Origin: Nitrospirota bacterium
GTDB lineage: Bacteria > Nitrospirota > Thermodesulfovibrionia > Thermodesulfovibrionales > Dissulfurispiraceae
Assembly (NCBI GenBank): GCA_016212685.1
Contig: JACREW010000207.1
Span: 1-18,311, forward strand
Direction: 5' to 3'
DNA length: 18,311 bases
The notes under the pieces are model-generated. The model was given only the letters and a program-made list of their open reading frames with translations, did no database searches and had not been told where the DNA came from. Made by a program: the position numbers and the translations under genes. Shown here in pieces: positions 6,289 to 14,015 of the stretch. The stretch's first letter is position 1, and each line of letters opens with the position of its first letter.

Positions 6289-7227
6289 ATGGGAAAACTT
6301 ATGCGTAATATGATCACTTCGTTTTTTATTTTAGCCGCCGGACTCATCGCCTTCGACGCCGCATACGGCGAAGATGCGAATAAGAAAAAGATCCTTACCA
6401 TAGGAAGGGCGACCGAGAATGTCGTCAGACAGCAGAGGAAGATAGAGCCTATCATACAATATCTTGCATCGAGGCTAAAGGATACGGGCATCGAGCGCGG
6501 AGACGTCGTGCTTGCCGGAGACAAGAAATATTCCACCCTCAGCCGGCTCGTCAAAGAAGGAAAGATGGATATCATTTTGGAGAGTCCTTTTAAAGCAGTT
6601 TTTCTCACGAGGGACGGAGCCGCTTTCCCGATCCTTACGTTGTCGAGAAAAGGCGTATGCAAATATAACAGCATAATATTTGCGCGGAAGGACGGCGGAA
6701 TAAACAGCATAGAAGATTTGAGGGGAAAGACAATAGCCTTTGAAGATCCTGCGTCAAATTCTTCCTATTTCATGCCGAAATTTATGCTCAAGGCTCAGGG
6801 GCTCGATATGGTCAAGCTGCCCTCCTTTAATTCCGCTCCTCAGAAAGATAAGGTGGGTTATGTATTTGCCGGTACGGAGCTGAATGTCTCGAGTTGGGTT
6901 TTCTATAAAAGGGTCGCCGCAGGGGCATTGAGCAATTTGGACTGGTTAACTCCGGAGGACGTGCCGGAGACTTACAAAACGAGGTTCAAGATAATCTGGG
7001 AATCGCCCATGATGATAGAATTTCTGGTGCTGATCAGGAAGGGACTGGATGAACGGCTCACAGAAAGGATAAAGGAAGAACTGCTCATGATGGATAAGAC
7101 CGAAGAAGGAAGGAAGGCGCTCAGGGCATATGAATTTGACAGGTTCATAGATTCGCCGGAGAAGATCGACAAACTCATCGCGTATATCGAAGGCCTTATA
7201 AAGCTGAGCGGAGAGGAGATGCATTAG
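6289..7227 (+). CDS. PhnD-like phosphate/phosphonate-type periplasmic binding protein
   Basis: This is a secreted solute-binding protein of the PhnD/phosphite-phosphonate family. Starting at ATG 6289 it has 312 aa; ATG 6301 is an equally plausible start. It has an N-terminal signal peptide (MITSFFILAAGLIAFDAAYG, likely cleavage near AYG-ED). Then come LTIGRATENVVRQQRKIEPIIQYLASRL, a typical PhnD opening, MDIILESPFKAVFL, SIEDLRGKTIAFEDPASNSSYFMPKFML, and a C-terminal helical lobe. In ABC importers the same fold carries phosphonate, but no permease or ATPase lies nearby. The next two genes, 5 and 12 nt downstream, are a histidine kinase and a response regulator. The protein is therefore best read as the ligand-sensing subunit of a signalling system. 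The ligand is unknown and need not be a phosphonate. Confidence 0.85.
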   Translation: MGKLMRNMITSFFILAAGLIAFDAAYGEDANKKKILTIGRATENVVRQQRKIEPIIQYLASRLKDTGIERGDVVLAGDKKYSTLSRLVKEGKMDIILESPFKAVFLTRDGAAFPILTLSRKGVCKYNSIIFARKDGGINSIEDLRGKTIAFEDPASNSSYFMPKFMLKAQGLDMVKLPSFNSAPQKDKVGYVFAGTELNVSSWVFYKRVAAGALSNLDWLTPEDVPETYKTRFKIIWESPMMIEFLVLIRKGLDERLTERIKEELLMMDKTEEGRKALRAYEFDRFIDSPEKIDKLIAYIEGLIKLSGEEMH

Positions 7228-7232
7228 CGCGT

Positions 7233-8681
7233 ATGTTTGCCTTCAAGAGCATAAAGCTGAAGCTTTTTTTATTCACAGCCGTTCTGTTGTCGATGACGGG
7301 AGGGATTTTTATTTTCATACTGACCGATTTTAACGAGAATATCCTCTCCAGCGTAAGGCAAACCAGCGAAACGCTATTGGAAAATTCGCTTCAGGAGGAG
7401 TGGGAAAAAAAGGCTCGGGCCGTAACGGAACTCCTTTCCCTCAGGCTGATCCAGCCAGTATATAATTTCAATATATCCGAAATGGACAATATAGTCTCGA
7501 TAACGATGAAAGGCGACAATATCGTCTATATATATGTCCATGACGATGCGGGCAGGGTGCTGGTTGCGGGTATCGAGGGGCGTGGAACAAAAGGGATCGA
7601 ACTTATGGGCAGGGTATTCTCCGATGCAGTCACAAAAAATGCGATTGCCGCCGGAAAGATGCTGCTGCAGCCGGTGGACGGCGCTATTGTCGATATAGCC
7701 GCGCCTGTCATGCTCGGACAAAAGAGGCTTGCTGTGGTCCGCGTCGGCTTTTCATCCGAAAGTATCAGGAATACGGCCGGCGGCATGACCAAAAAGCTCG
7801 ATGGCAATATGAAAGAAATAGCTCTTAAAACGAGAGAGAAACTATTGTTTTTATCTCTATCTGCATTGGTTATAGCCATGACGGTAGGGCTGCTGTTCAC
7901 TGACAGGTTGATAGCGCCTATTTATGATCTGATTCATGGAACAAAAAAGATATCTGCCGGAGATTTCGCCTATAGGATAAACGTAGATACGAAAGACGAA
8001 ATCGGGCAGTTGTCGGATTCCTTCAATAAGATGGCTGCAGACATGCAGAAATATCTTACAGAAAAAAACAAGATGATCAGGGATATGCACGACGGCATAG
8101 GAGGCATAACTACAAACATAATCCTGCTTGCAGACATGGCGCAGAATATGTCATCGGAAGCGGGTATCAAAAAGACGCTCACAACCATATCGGAACTATC
8201 GAAGGAAGGACTTTCAGAGATAAGGACTTTTATGCAGAGCCTCGATGATAAAAAAATAGACTGGCACGGTTTGACTGCGGATATCAGACATTACGGCAGC
8301 AATTTGATAGAGTCTCATGGGATGTTGTTTAATATGACAACTTCTATAGAGGATATCGGTCAGAAACCCAGCAGTCTCCTCTCTTTGAATCTCTTCAGGG
8401 TATATAAAGAAGGGCTCACCAATGTAATAAAACACTCAGGGGCAAAAAATGTGGATGTAGTTCTGAATATCGATTCTGAAAGACTGATGCTTTCGGTAAA
8501 AGACGACGGAGCCGGACTAAAAGCAGGCAATGGCAAGGGTATATCGAACATGAAGGCAAGGGCAAAAGAGATAGGCGGTAAATTGGAAATAACCTCTATT
8601 AACGGCACATGCCTGAATCTTGAAGTCCCAATACCCTTAAAATACCTTAAAGAAGGTATGGAATTACAGCAATCGATGTGA
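7233..8681 (+). CDS. NarL-family sensor histidine kinase (TM-sensor-TM-HAMP-HisKA_3-like-HATPase)
   Basis: This is an inner-membrane sensor kinase of 482 aa. Residues about 8-31 form the first transmembrane helix. About 32-200 is a periplasmic sensor region without a recognised named fold. About 204-226 is the second helix (LFLSLSALVIAMTVGLLFTD). HAMP follows at about 227-282 (IAPIYDLIHGTKKISAGDFAYRI). The dimerisation box MIRDMHDGIGG has the phospho-accepting His at residue 286 in the HisKA_3-type position. The HATPase_c domain is at about 385-475 with the N-box (EGLTNVIKHSGAKN) and G-boxes (KDDGAGL, GKGISNMKARAKEIGG). The gene is 5 nt after the PhnD-like gene and 12 nt before the response regulator, so the three probably form one operon. 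The periplasmic sensor may dock the PhnD-like protein; that is inference from context. Confidence 0.92.
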   Translation: MFAFKSIKLKLFLFTAVLLSMTGGIFIFILTDFNENILSSVRQTSETLLENSLQEEWEKKARAVTELLSLRLIQPVYNFNISEMDNIVSITMKGDNIVYIYVHDDAGRVLVAGIEGRGTKGIELMGRVFSDAVTKNAIAAGKMLLQPVDGAIVDIAAPVMLGQKRLAVVRVGFSSESIRNTAGGMTKKLDGNMKEIALKTREKLLFLSLSALVIAMTVGLLFTDRLIAPIYDLIHGTKKISAGDFAYRINVDTKDEIGQLSDSFNKMAADMQKYLTEKNKMIRDMHDGIGGITTNIILLADMAQNMSSEAGIKKTLTTISELSKEGLSEIRTFMQSLDDKKIDWHGLTADIRHYGSNLIESHGMLFNMTTSIEDIGQKPSSLLSLNLFRVYKEGLTNVIKHSGAKNVDVVLNIDSERLMLSVKDDGAGLKAGNGKGISNMKARAKEIGGKLEITSINGTCLNLEVPIPLKYLKEGMELQQSM

Positions 8682-8693
8682 TAGGTTGAATTT

Positions 8694-9317
8694 ATGCGCA
8701 TAGCTATAGTCGAGGATAACCGTCTTTTGCTGGAGAATCTTAAACTGCTCTTAAGCGGAGAGGCTAATATAGAAGTTGTAGGCGACTTTATTTCCGCCGA
8801 AGAAGCCCTATTGCGGCTAAAAGAAACAGCTCCCGAGATCATCCTCGCTGACATTGGACTGCCGGGCATGTCGGGCATTGAACTTATAAAAAAAGCGAAA
8901 GGCGAAATGCCCGATGTAGAAATAATGGCGCACACGATCTTCGAGGACAAGGAAAATGTATTTTCAGCAATAAAGGCAGGGGCCTCGGGTTATATCCTCA
9001 AAGGGAGCAGCCCGAGAGAGATCATAGAAGCGCTGCACAATCTTTATAAAGGCGGCGCTCCCATGAGCCCTAAAATAGCCCGCAAGGTAATAATGGAATT
9101 TCAGGACGAAGGCATAGGCGAACAATATATTTTAAGCCACAGAGAAAAAGAAATAGTTAAGCTTGTAGAAAAAGGACTTTCATATAAAGAGATATCAAAG
9201 AAATTAAACATAAGCCCTCATACGGTGCATACCCATATAAAAAATATCTACGAGAAGCTCCAGGCAAAAAACAGGCAGGAAGCGCTTATTAAAGCGAGAA
9301 AGAAAGGGATTATTTAG
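8694..9317 (+). CDS. NarL/FixJ-family response regulator
   Basis: This is a two-domain transcription factor of 207 aa. The receiver domain has the acidic pair E7/D8, the phosphorylated D53 (ILADIGLPGMSG), T81 and the conserved K103 (YILKGSS). The C-terminal LuxR/NarL-type helix-turn-helix spans about 140-205 (LSHREKEIVKLVEKGLSYKEISKKL, then ISPHTVHTHIKNIYEKL). The motif around T81 reads IMAHTIFEDKENV, where most relatives have ML-T; the rest of the receiver is canonical. It is 12 nt after the histidine kinase and is almost certainly its partner. A possible NarL-type 7-2-7 site lies just after the gene (9330-9345), which would suit regulation of the downstream genes. Confidence 0.93.
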   Translation: MRIAIVEDNRLLLENLKLLLSGEANIEVVGDFISAEEALLRLKETAPEIILADIGLPGMSGIELIKKAKGEMPDVEIMAHTIFEDKENVFSAIKAGASGYILKGSSPREIIEALHNLYKGGAPMSPKIARKVIMEFQDEGIGEQYILSHREKEIVKLVEKGLSYKEISKKLNISPHTVHTHIKNIYEKLQAKNRQEALIKARKKGII

Positions 9318-9329
9318 CTGCCCCTAAAA

Positions 9330-9345
9330 TACCCCGATTCAGGTA
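9330..9345. promoter_or_regulatory. Candidate 7-2-7 inverted-repeat binding site for the NarL-type regulator
   Basis: TACCCCG-AT-TCAGGTA has two heptamers in opposite orientation separated by 2 bp, the arrangement used by NarL/NarP (TACYYMT half-sites). The outer TACC/GGTA is a perfect inverted repeat; inner positions deviate. It lies immediately after the response regulator and before the Cys-rich ORF. The same palindrome extended (AAATACC/GGTATTT, then CTTT) could instead be a weak terminator hairpin. Confidence 0.3.
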
Positions 9346-9412
9346 TTTCTTTGTCTCTTGTCATAAGTTAATCTTAAATGCCTTATATATCAGCGCAGCC
9401 GTGGAAAGAGAC

Positions 9413-9601
9413 ATGGAGCCGAACAATACAGAGAGATGTAACGATTGTTATGTAAATAAAACCTGTTTGTTGGATTTAAAGCTTCGCAGATTATGCGGAG
9501 GGCCTTTTGCTTGCGCGAACTCGCATATGGAGTTTATCAAGTCATGCATTAAAACGGCGGATGTTGATAAGTCCGTATCATGTCATGCCGGCAGAGAATG
9601 A
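9413..9601 (+). CDS. Small cysteine-rich protein, function unknown
   Basis: This is a 62-residue ORF starting at ATG 9413, preceded by a purine-rich GGAAAGAG. GTG 9401 would add four residues. It contains seven cysteines, including a CNDC pair and further single cysteines (CLLDL, LCGGPFAC, KSCIK, SCHAG). No signal peptide or transmembrane segment is apparent. The pattern suggests a metal- or redox-binding small protein, but the family is not recognised. It stands alone between the response regulator (95 nt upstream) and the TPR/barrel gene (78 nt downstream). Length and isolation keep confidence moderate: the high Cys content and Shine-Dalgarno favour a real gene, while the absence of a known family leaves chance possible. 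Confidence 0.45.
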   Translation: MEPNNTERCNDCYVNKTCLLDLKLRRLCGGPFACANSHMEFIKSCIKTADVDKSVSCHAGRE

Positions 9602-9625
9602 CAGTTCCCAATAACCGGAATCTTC

Positions 9626-9654
9626 TTGATTTTATATAAAAATTGTGATAAAGT
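9626..9654 (+). promoter_or_regulatory. Candidate sigma-70-type promoter for the TPR/barrel-FecR operon
   Basis: TTGATT (9626-9631) and TAAAGT (9649-9654) are separated by 17 nt, and a TGA precedes the -10 as in extended -10 promoters. Transcription would start about 15-20 nt before a run of seven Gs (9664-9670) that precedes the GTG start at 9680. Confidence 0.4.
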
Positions 9655-9679
9655 TTGCTTATTGGGGGGGTAATAATTT

Positions 9680-11189
9680 GTGAATAATCTGATGAAGATT
9701 CTAAGTCTTTATCTTTTGTGTTCACTCTTGACTATCTGCTGCCCGCTGCTTGATGCTTATGCTGCCGATGACATCCTCGAAAAAGGCATCGTTGAGTTCA
9801 AGTCGGAAAATTATGAAGAGGCCCTCTCTTTTTTTCAGACAGATAAAACAGGACAGCCGTTCCTATTCCATCGCATCTTTTTATTCGGGCCTTGCCTATA
9901 AACAAATGGGAGACTACCGGGAAGCCGCCGGACACCTCAGAAATGCAGTCAACTTCGAGCCCCGCGTGAACGACGCATATGTAGAGTTGATAGATGTCCT
10001 TTATAATCTCGAAGAGCTTAAAGAGGCAAAGCGCTGGATAGCCGAGGCGGAAAAACACAATATTAAACCCGGTTATGTCGCTTTTTTAAAAGGGCTTGTC
10101 TTTTTGAAGGAGGACAAAGCCAAAGACGCGGTAGACGCCTTTAAGAAGGCAAAGGAACTCGATGCTTCTCTTGCCCAGTCAGCCGATTTTCAGATCGCTA
10201 TGGCATACTCGAAAGAGAGAAGACTCGCAAAGGCAAGGGAGAGTTTAAAGGCCGTTATAGCGGTAGATCCGACGTCGGAACTCGCGTCGTTTGCAAAGGA
10301 ATATGAAAATGCATTCGCCAAGGCCATAGAGGCGCATAAGACATGGAGGTTCACCGCCGGAGTCGCATATCAATTTGACACTAACGTGGTGGCAAAGCCG
10401 CTTACGGATACCGGCGTCGCTATTACCGGCCAAAGGGACAGAAGCATAATCAGCAGTTTTAAAATAGATTACAGTCCCCTTATCGAAGGCCAATGGCTTT
10501 TTAACGCCCAATACAGCGCAATACATAACGAATACGCCCAGACAAGAAGCCATAATATGTTCGCACAGTCTTTATCGCTAATCCCCGGATATACATTTGA
10601 CGACAGCGTGGTTACCTCTCCGTTGTCATACAGCCGCGTATGGCTTAAAGACCATAAATACATGACCCTGATGTCATGGAAGCCGACATTGAGCCTGATG
10701 TTCCTTCCGGGACATATCGGGCAGGTCTCCGTCGGTTATACAAAGCGGGAGCTTCTTCAGCCGCCGAGCGATGTAAATGAAGACAGGGACGGAGAAATCC
10801 AGAGCGCATCAATAGGATATATCTACCCGTTTTCCGACGGCAAGGGAATGTTCAATGTCAGGTACGAGTATTCAAAAGATGACACGGACGGCAAAAACTG
10901 GGATAATAGGGGTAACAGGGCAACGGCAAGTATTCTGGTGCCGGTTACTTCCAAAATAGGGCTGACGTTATCAGGCGATATGTTTTTGCAGAGGTATGAC
11001 AACGTCCATACCTCATTCGGTAAAAAGAGAAAGGAAAGGGCATATACAGGGACTTCGGGCATTATATGGGAGATGCTGAAAGGACTGAGTCTTAACCTTC
11101 AGTATTCGTATAACCGTACGGATTCGAACATCGCAACTTATGATTACAGGAAGGAAGTATATACCACCGGATTGGAGTATAGTTTCTAA
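9680..11189 (+). CDS. TPR plus outer-membrane beta-barrel protein (SLAM-like), interrupted by an apparent 1-nt frameshift
   Basis: An N-terminal signal peptide (MKILSLYLLCSLLTICCPLL, cleavage near AYA-AD) and the first TPR helix (LEKGIVEFKSENYEEALSFF) lie in one frame (GTG 9680 or ATG 9692). After the T7 run at 9829-9835 the protein continues in another frame. Reading T6 gives EEALSFFRQIKQDSRSYSIASFYSGLAYKQ, a seamless TPR. TPR repeats run to about nt 10320. From about nt 10339 a beta-barrel of alternating strands ends in YTTGLEYSF, with the C-terminal Phe typical of outer-membrane barrels. Helical repeats before a barrel recall the surface lipoprotein assembly modifier (SLAM) architecture. 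The large secreted FecR/YfaP-like protein follows directly and may be its client. The pairing is inference. The frameshift may be an error or slippage. Confidence 0.78.
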
Positions 11190-11206
11190 TTGGAGTATAG
11201 TTTCTA
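11171..11206 (+). repeat. Perfect 18-bp tandem duplication spanning the TPR/barrel stop codon
   Basis: ATTGGAGTATAGTTTCTA is repeated twice back to back. The first copy encodes the last residues (LEYSF) of the barrel. The second lies in the 5' leader of the FecR-type gene, shortly before its Shine-Dalgarno. Confidence 0.9.
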
Positions 11207-11220
11207 AAAGGGGGGAAACT

Positions 11221-13848
11221 ATGTTAACGCCCAAAAATAGAAAAATTGAAGTATTGAAAGCAATACTCCAATACTCCATAATTCCAATCTTTTTGTTCTT
11301 GTATTTGCTGTTTGGAGGCGCATTTGATTACGCGGAGGCTGCCGGAGAGATAGGCAAAGTTACGAATGTCGAGGGCAAAGTCGATATACTCAGAGACGGA
11401 CGGTTGCCTGCAATTGCAGCAAAGGCAGGAGACCCTCTTTTTGTAAAAGACCTTATAAGGACAAAGAGCGATTCAAAGGCCGAGATTTTGTTTGCGGACG
11501 GCAATATCATTAAAATTGCTCCCCGCAGCAGAATAGACATAAGCGAATATGCCTCTGAAAAAAGCGCTGTCATAAGGCTTCCTGCCGGAAAGGTAGAGGC
11601 CGTTGTTCCACCCAAAAACGCACAGCGCATAGCCACGTCTCCGGACGCCAATATATTCGAGGTGAGAACCATTACGGCAATAGGAGGCGTAAGAGGAACC
11701 CAGTATTTTGTTTTCCATGACAGGAATGTTACCGGCATTTTAGTGAAACAGGGAACGGTATACGCGTATAACCCGAAGATACCGAAAGAGGTCGTAAATG
11801 TAACCGCCGGAACGATGACTACGATTGCCCCGAACAAGCCTCCGCAGCCGCCGAGACCGGTAACGCAGTCAGAAATGCAAAAGCATGAAAAGGATACCAC
11901 GCCTTCAGATAAGCCGAAGGATAAGGCTGAAGATAAACCGAAGGACGACGCACCTGCGCCCGCTCCCGCTCCTGCGAGAATGCAATCGGTTATACCGACT
12001 GCCGGGCCGGTTATTCAGCGGTTTGAATTGCCAAAGCCGCCACCGATAACAGATCCTAATCGAGAATTATTGTCAACTAAGTTTAAAACCAATATTACTA
12101 TCAAACTCACATGGGGACAAAGTCCTTATGATCTGGATGCGCATCTCTGGGTGCCGCAATATCTGCAAAATGGCGGTGGAACCAGCCACTTTGAGGTTTA
12201 CTATAATAACAAAGGAGCAAGCAGCGTATACCCATTCGCATATTTACCATCTGATGATACAGATGGCTACGGCCCTGAAACTATTACAGTTTATAAATTG
12301 CTTTCAGGAAACTATTATTATTCGGTTAAGTGTTTTGGAGAGTGTGCAGATACAGAGCTTAAAAATTCCAGCGCTGCTGTAGAATTTAAGGACGGCGCAG
12401 GAACGACCTATAACTTCAATGCCCCGACCTCTGGAGATGGCCTTTGGTGGAATGTATTTAAATTTACCGAAGAGACGTTGACCACGCTGAATAATATCAG
12501 CAATAGCAGCACCGCCTTGAACTTCATGAAGACTATTAACGGAACGACCTATTCGCTTACGAACGGTTTTAATGCCTTTTACCGGAACGGTTCGATCAAT
12601 ATCTGGAGCGACAATCCCGCGTATATAAACCTTCTCGGCTACTACACACCCGGCGCAAAGCAGAATGACATATGGTACGGCAATGTGCACAGTTATAACT
12701 ATAAAAATTATACGGCCACAACTTATAACGGAGGCGCGTATTACGGATTTTTAGGCGGCGTAAAGTCGCCTGCCGCAGGAACCTCTTACGATAAGGTCGA
12801 AGGAAGATTTATTGCCCTCTATATAGACCCGGCAGATTCAAACGGCATCAGCAGGGCAGGAATTTTAAAGGGGTTGCTTGCAGGAACGGCATATCCTTAT
12901 ATGGAGATTATGGACATCGACGGCACGATTTACAGGACGCAGATGCTCGATAACATCGGCATTACTCCGGCAAACTTAATCAATAATATTTCAAAATATT
13001 CCATTTCATCGAACGGCAACACAAGCTTTATGTTCAACGGCAATCAGATGGGAGACGCGCACTCCCGTCCGTATTCTTATAATGCCGAAATTTCCGGCAT
13101 TAACGGGCTTGACTGGGGCGTGTGGAACGCAAATACAACCGGCTCTTACAGCGGCATTACTCCGTCCGATAACTTTAGCTTATCCATGACTCATAACGAT
13201 ATTACAAGAATTACAGGCATGGAGACGAGCGGCACGCAGTGGTCTTCCAACAATATCACCGGCGCTACTACGGGATATTGGGCTGATATGAATTCCCTCA
13301 TCAATTCGGCTCCCGCTACCGGCATTATGATAGGAGAGACCTTCGGCACATTCGATCCCAATGATTCTTCTTTTAAGACCGTTCAGATGGGCACATGGGT
13401 GGAAACCACGAAACTTATCGCTATGACGACTACGGACAGCGGCAAGGCAGCGCTTCAGCAGATGAATATTCCTGCGTTTGAAGTAGGAAGGGTTACGCTT
13501 ACAGGAAGCGGCAACGGCTTTACAGACCTTAAAATGGCGGATACTATATTCTTAGCCCCGTCTACCGGCGCAAAGCCGACTATATGGGCTACAGGCAGCG
13601 TAAGCGGTGCGTATACATCGAATCCTGTCTTGAATTCAGCCATAAACGTAAGCGGAGGCGGCATCAACGCGGATTTTGCCTTTAAAACGTGGGATGCGGC
13701 GAACAATAAGTGGATTTCGACTATTAACAGCACAGGCGGCAATAATATCGTGAACGGCTATAACGTGCAGTTCAACGGCGCAGGCGCAGGAACGATAAAC
13801 CAGACTAATAAGACCATTTCAGGAACAGCTGCCGGAACCGTGAAGTAA
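11221..13848 (+). CDS. Large secreted FecR-domain protein with YfaP/DUF2135-like domain
   Basis: This protein has 875 aa from ATG 11221, which has a strong AAGGGGGG Shine-Dalgarno 5-6 nt upstream. Residues about 1-41 form a signal peptide ending AEAA-G. A FecR domain covers about 44-170 (GKVTNVEGKVDILRDG to ITAIGGVRGTQYFVF). A Lys/Asp/Pro-rich linker with PAPAPAPA follows at about 205-280. At about 290-365 is a YfaP/DUF2135-like domain (YDLDAHLWVP, YYNNKG, DDTDGYGPETITV). Then come some 500 Asn/Thr/Gly/Ser-rich, beta-strand-like residues with no recognised family. It has almost no Cys and no obvious anchor. The TPR/barrel gene directly upstream suggests it is exported or displayed at the cell surface with that partner. 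Part of the signal-peptide coding region (11261-11278) is identical to the pilD octamer repeat. Function is unknown beyond domain names. Confidence 0.85.
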   Translation: MLTPKNRKIEVLKAILQYSIIPIFLFLYLLFGGAFDYAEAAGEIGKVTNVEGKVDILRDGRLPAIAAKAGDPLFVKDLIRTKSDSKAEILFADGNIIKIAPRSRIDISEYASEKSAVIRLPAGKVEAVVPPKNAQRIATSPDANIFEVRTITAIGGVRGTQYFVFHDRNVTGILVKQGTVYAYNPKIPKEVVNVTAGTMTTIAPNKPPQPPRPVTQSEMQKHEKDTTPSDKPKDKAEDKPKDDAPAPAPAPARMQSVIPTAGPVIQRFELPKPPPITDPNRELLSTKFKTNITIKLTWGQSPYDLDAHLWVPQYLQNGGGTSHFEVYYNNKGASSVYPFAYLPSDDTDGYGPETITVYKLLSGNYYYSVKCFGECADTELKNSSAAVEFKDGAGTTYNFNAPTSGDGLWWNVFKFTEETLTTLNNISNSSTALNFMKTINGTTYSLTNGFNAFYRNGSINIWSDNPAYINLLGYYTPGAKQNDIWYGNVHSYNYKNYTATTYNGGAYYGFLGGVKSPAAGTSYDKVEGRFIALYIDPADSNGISRAGILKGLLAGTAYPYMEIMDIDGTIYRTQMLDNIGITPANLINNISKYSISSNGNTSFMFNGNQMGDAHSRPYSYNAEISGINGLDWGVWNANTTGSYSGITPSDNFSLSMTHNDITRITGMETSGTQWSSNNITGATTGYWADMNSLINSAPATGIMIGETFGTFDPNDSSFKTVQMGTWVETTKLIAMTTTDSGKAALQQMNIPAFEVGRVTLTGSGNGFTDLKMADTIFLAPSTGAKPTIWATGSVSGAYTSNPVLNSAINVSGGGINADFAFKTWDAANNKWISTINSTGGNNIVNGYNVQFNGAGAGTINQTNKTISGTAAGTVK
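11250..11278 (+). repeat. ACTCCAAT-type repeat in the FecR-protein signal-peptide region
   Basis: CAATACTCCAATACTCCA (11261-11278) is identical to the minus strand of the pilD repeat. AGTATTG/CAATACT (11250-11267) forms a small hairpin. ATACTCCAAT (11263-11272) is the exact reverse complement of ATTGGAGTAT in the two leader copies at 11171 and 11189. Confidence 0.7.
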
Positions 13849-13874
13849 GAAACTATAACAAAATAACCATCAGT

Positions 13875-14005
13875 GCTGTCAGGGCACAGTATTTCCGCTC
13901 ATTCTCGCCGGACATCCATGTCCGTCTCCGAGGCACCAGCTCAGTTTCGCCATCACGACGAAACTTTGAGCTGCTGAAACCGCTACAATACAATGCCCTG
14001 TCAGC
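13875..14005. repeat. Structured three-arm inverted-repeat element between convergent genes
   Basis: The outer arms GCTGTCAGGGCA (13875-13886) and TGCCCTGTCAGC (13994-14005) pair at 11 of 12 positions, with a further GTATT/AATAC just inside. Two internal hairpins lie within: CTCG-CGGACAT-CC-ATGTCCG-CGAG (13904-13932) and CAGCTCA-GTTTCG / CGAAAC-TGAGCTG (13937-13973) with a 9-nt loop. It fills the 167-nt gap between the FecR gene and typA. No T-tract follows either stem, so a simple intrinsic terminator is unlikely. A dispersed palindromic element or a folded 3' UTR RNA are both possible. Confidence 0.7.
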
Positions 14006-14015
14006 AAATTTAATA

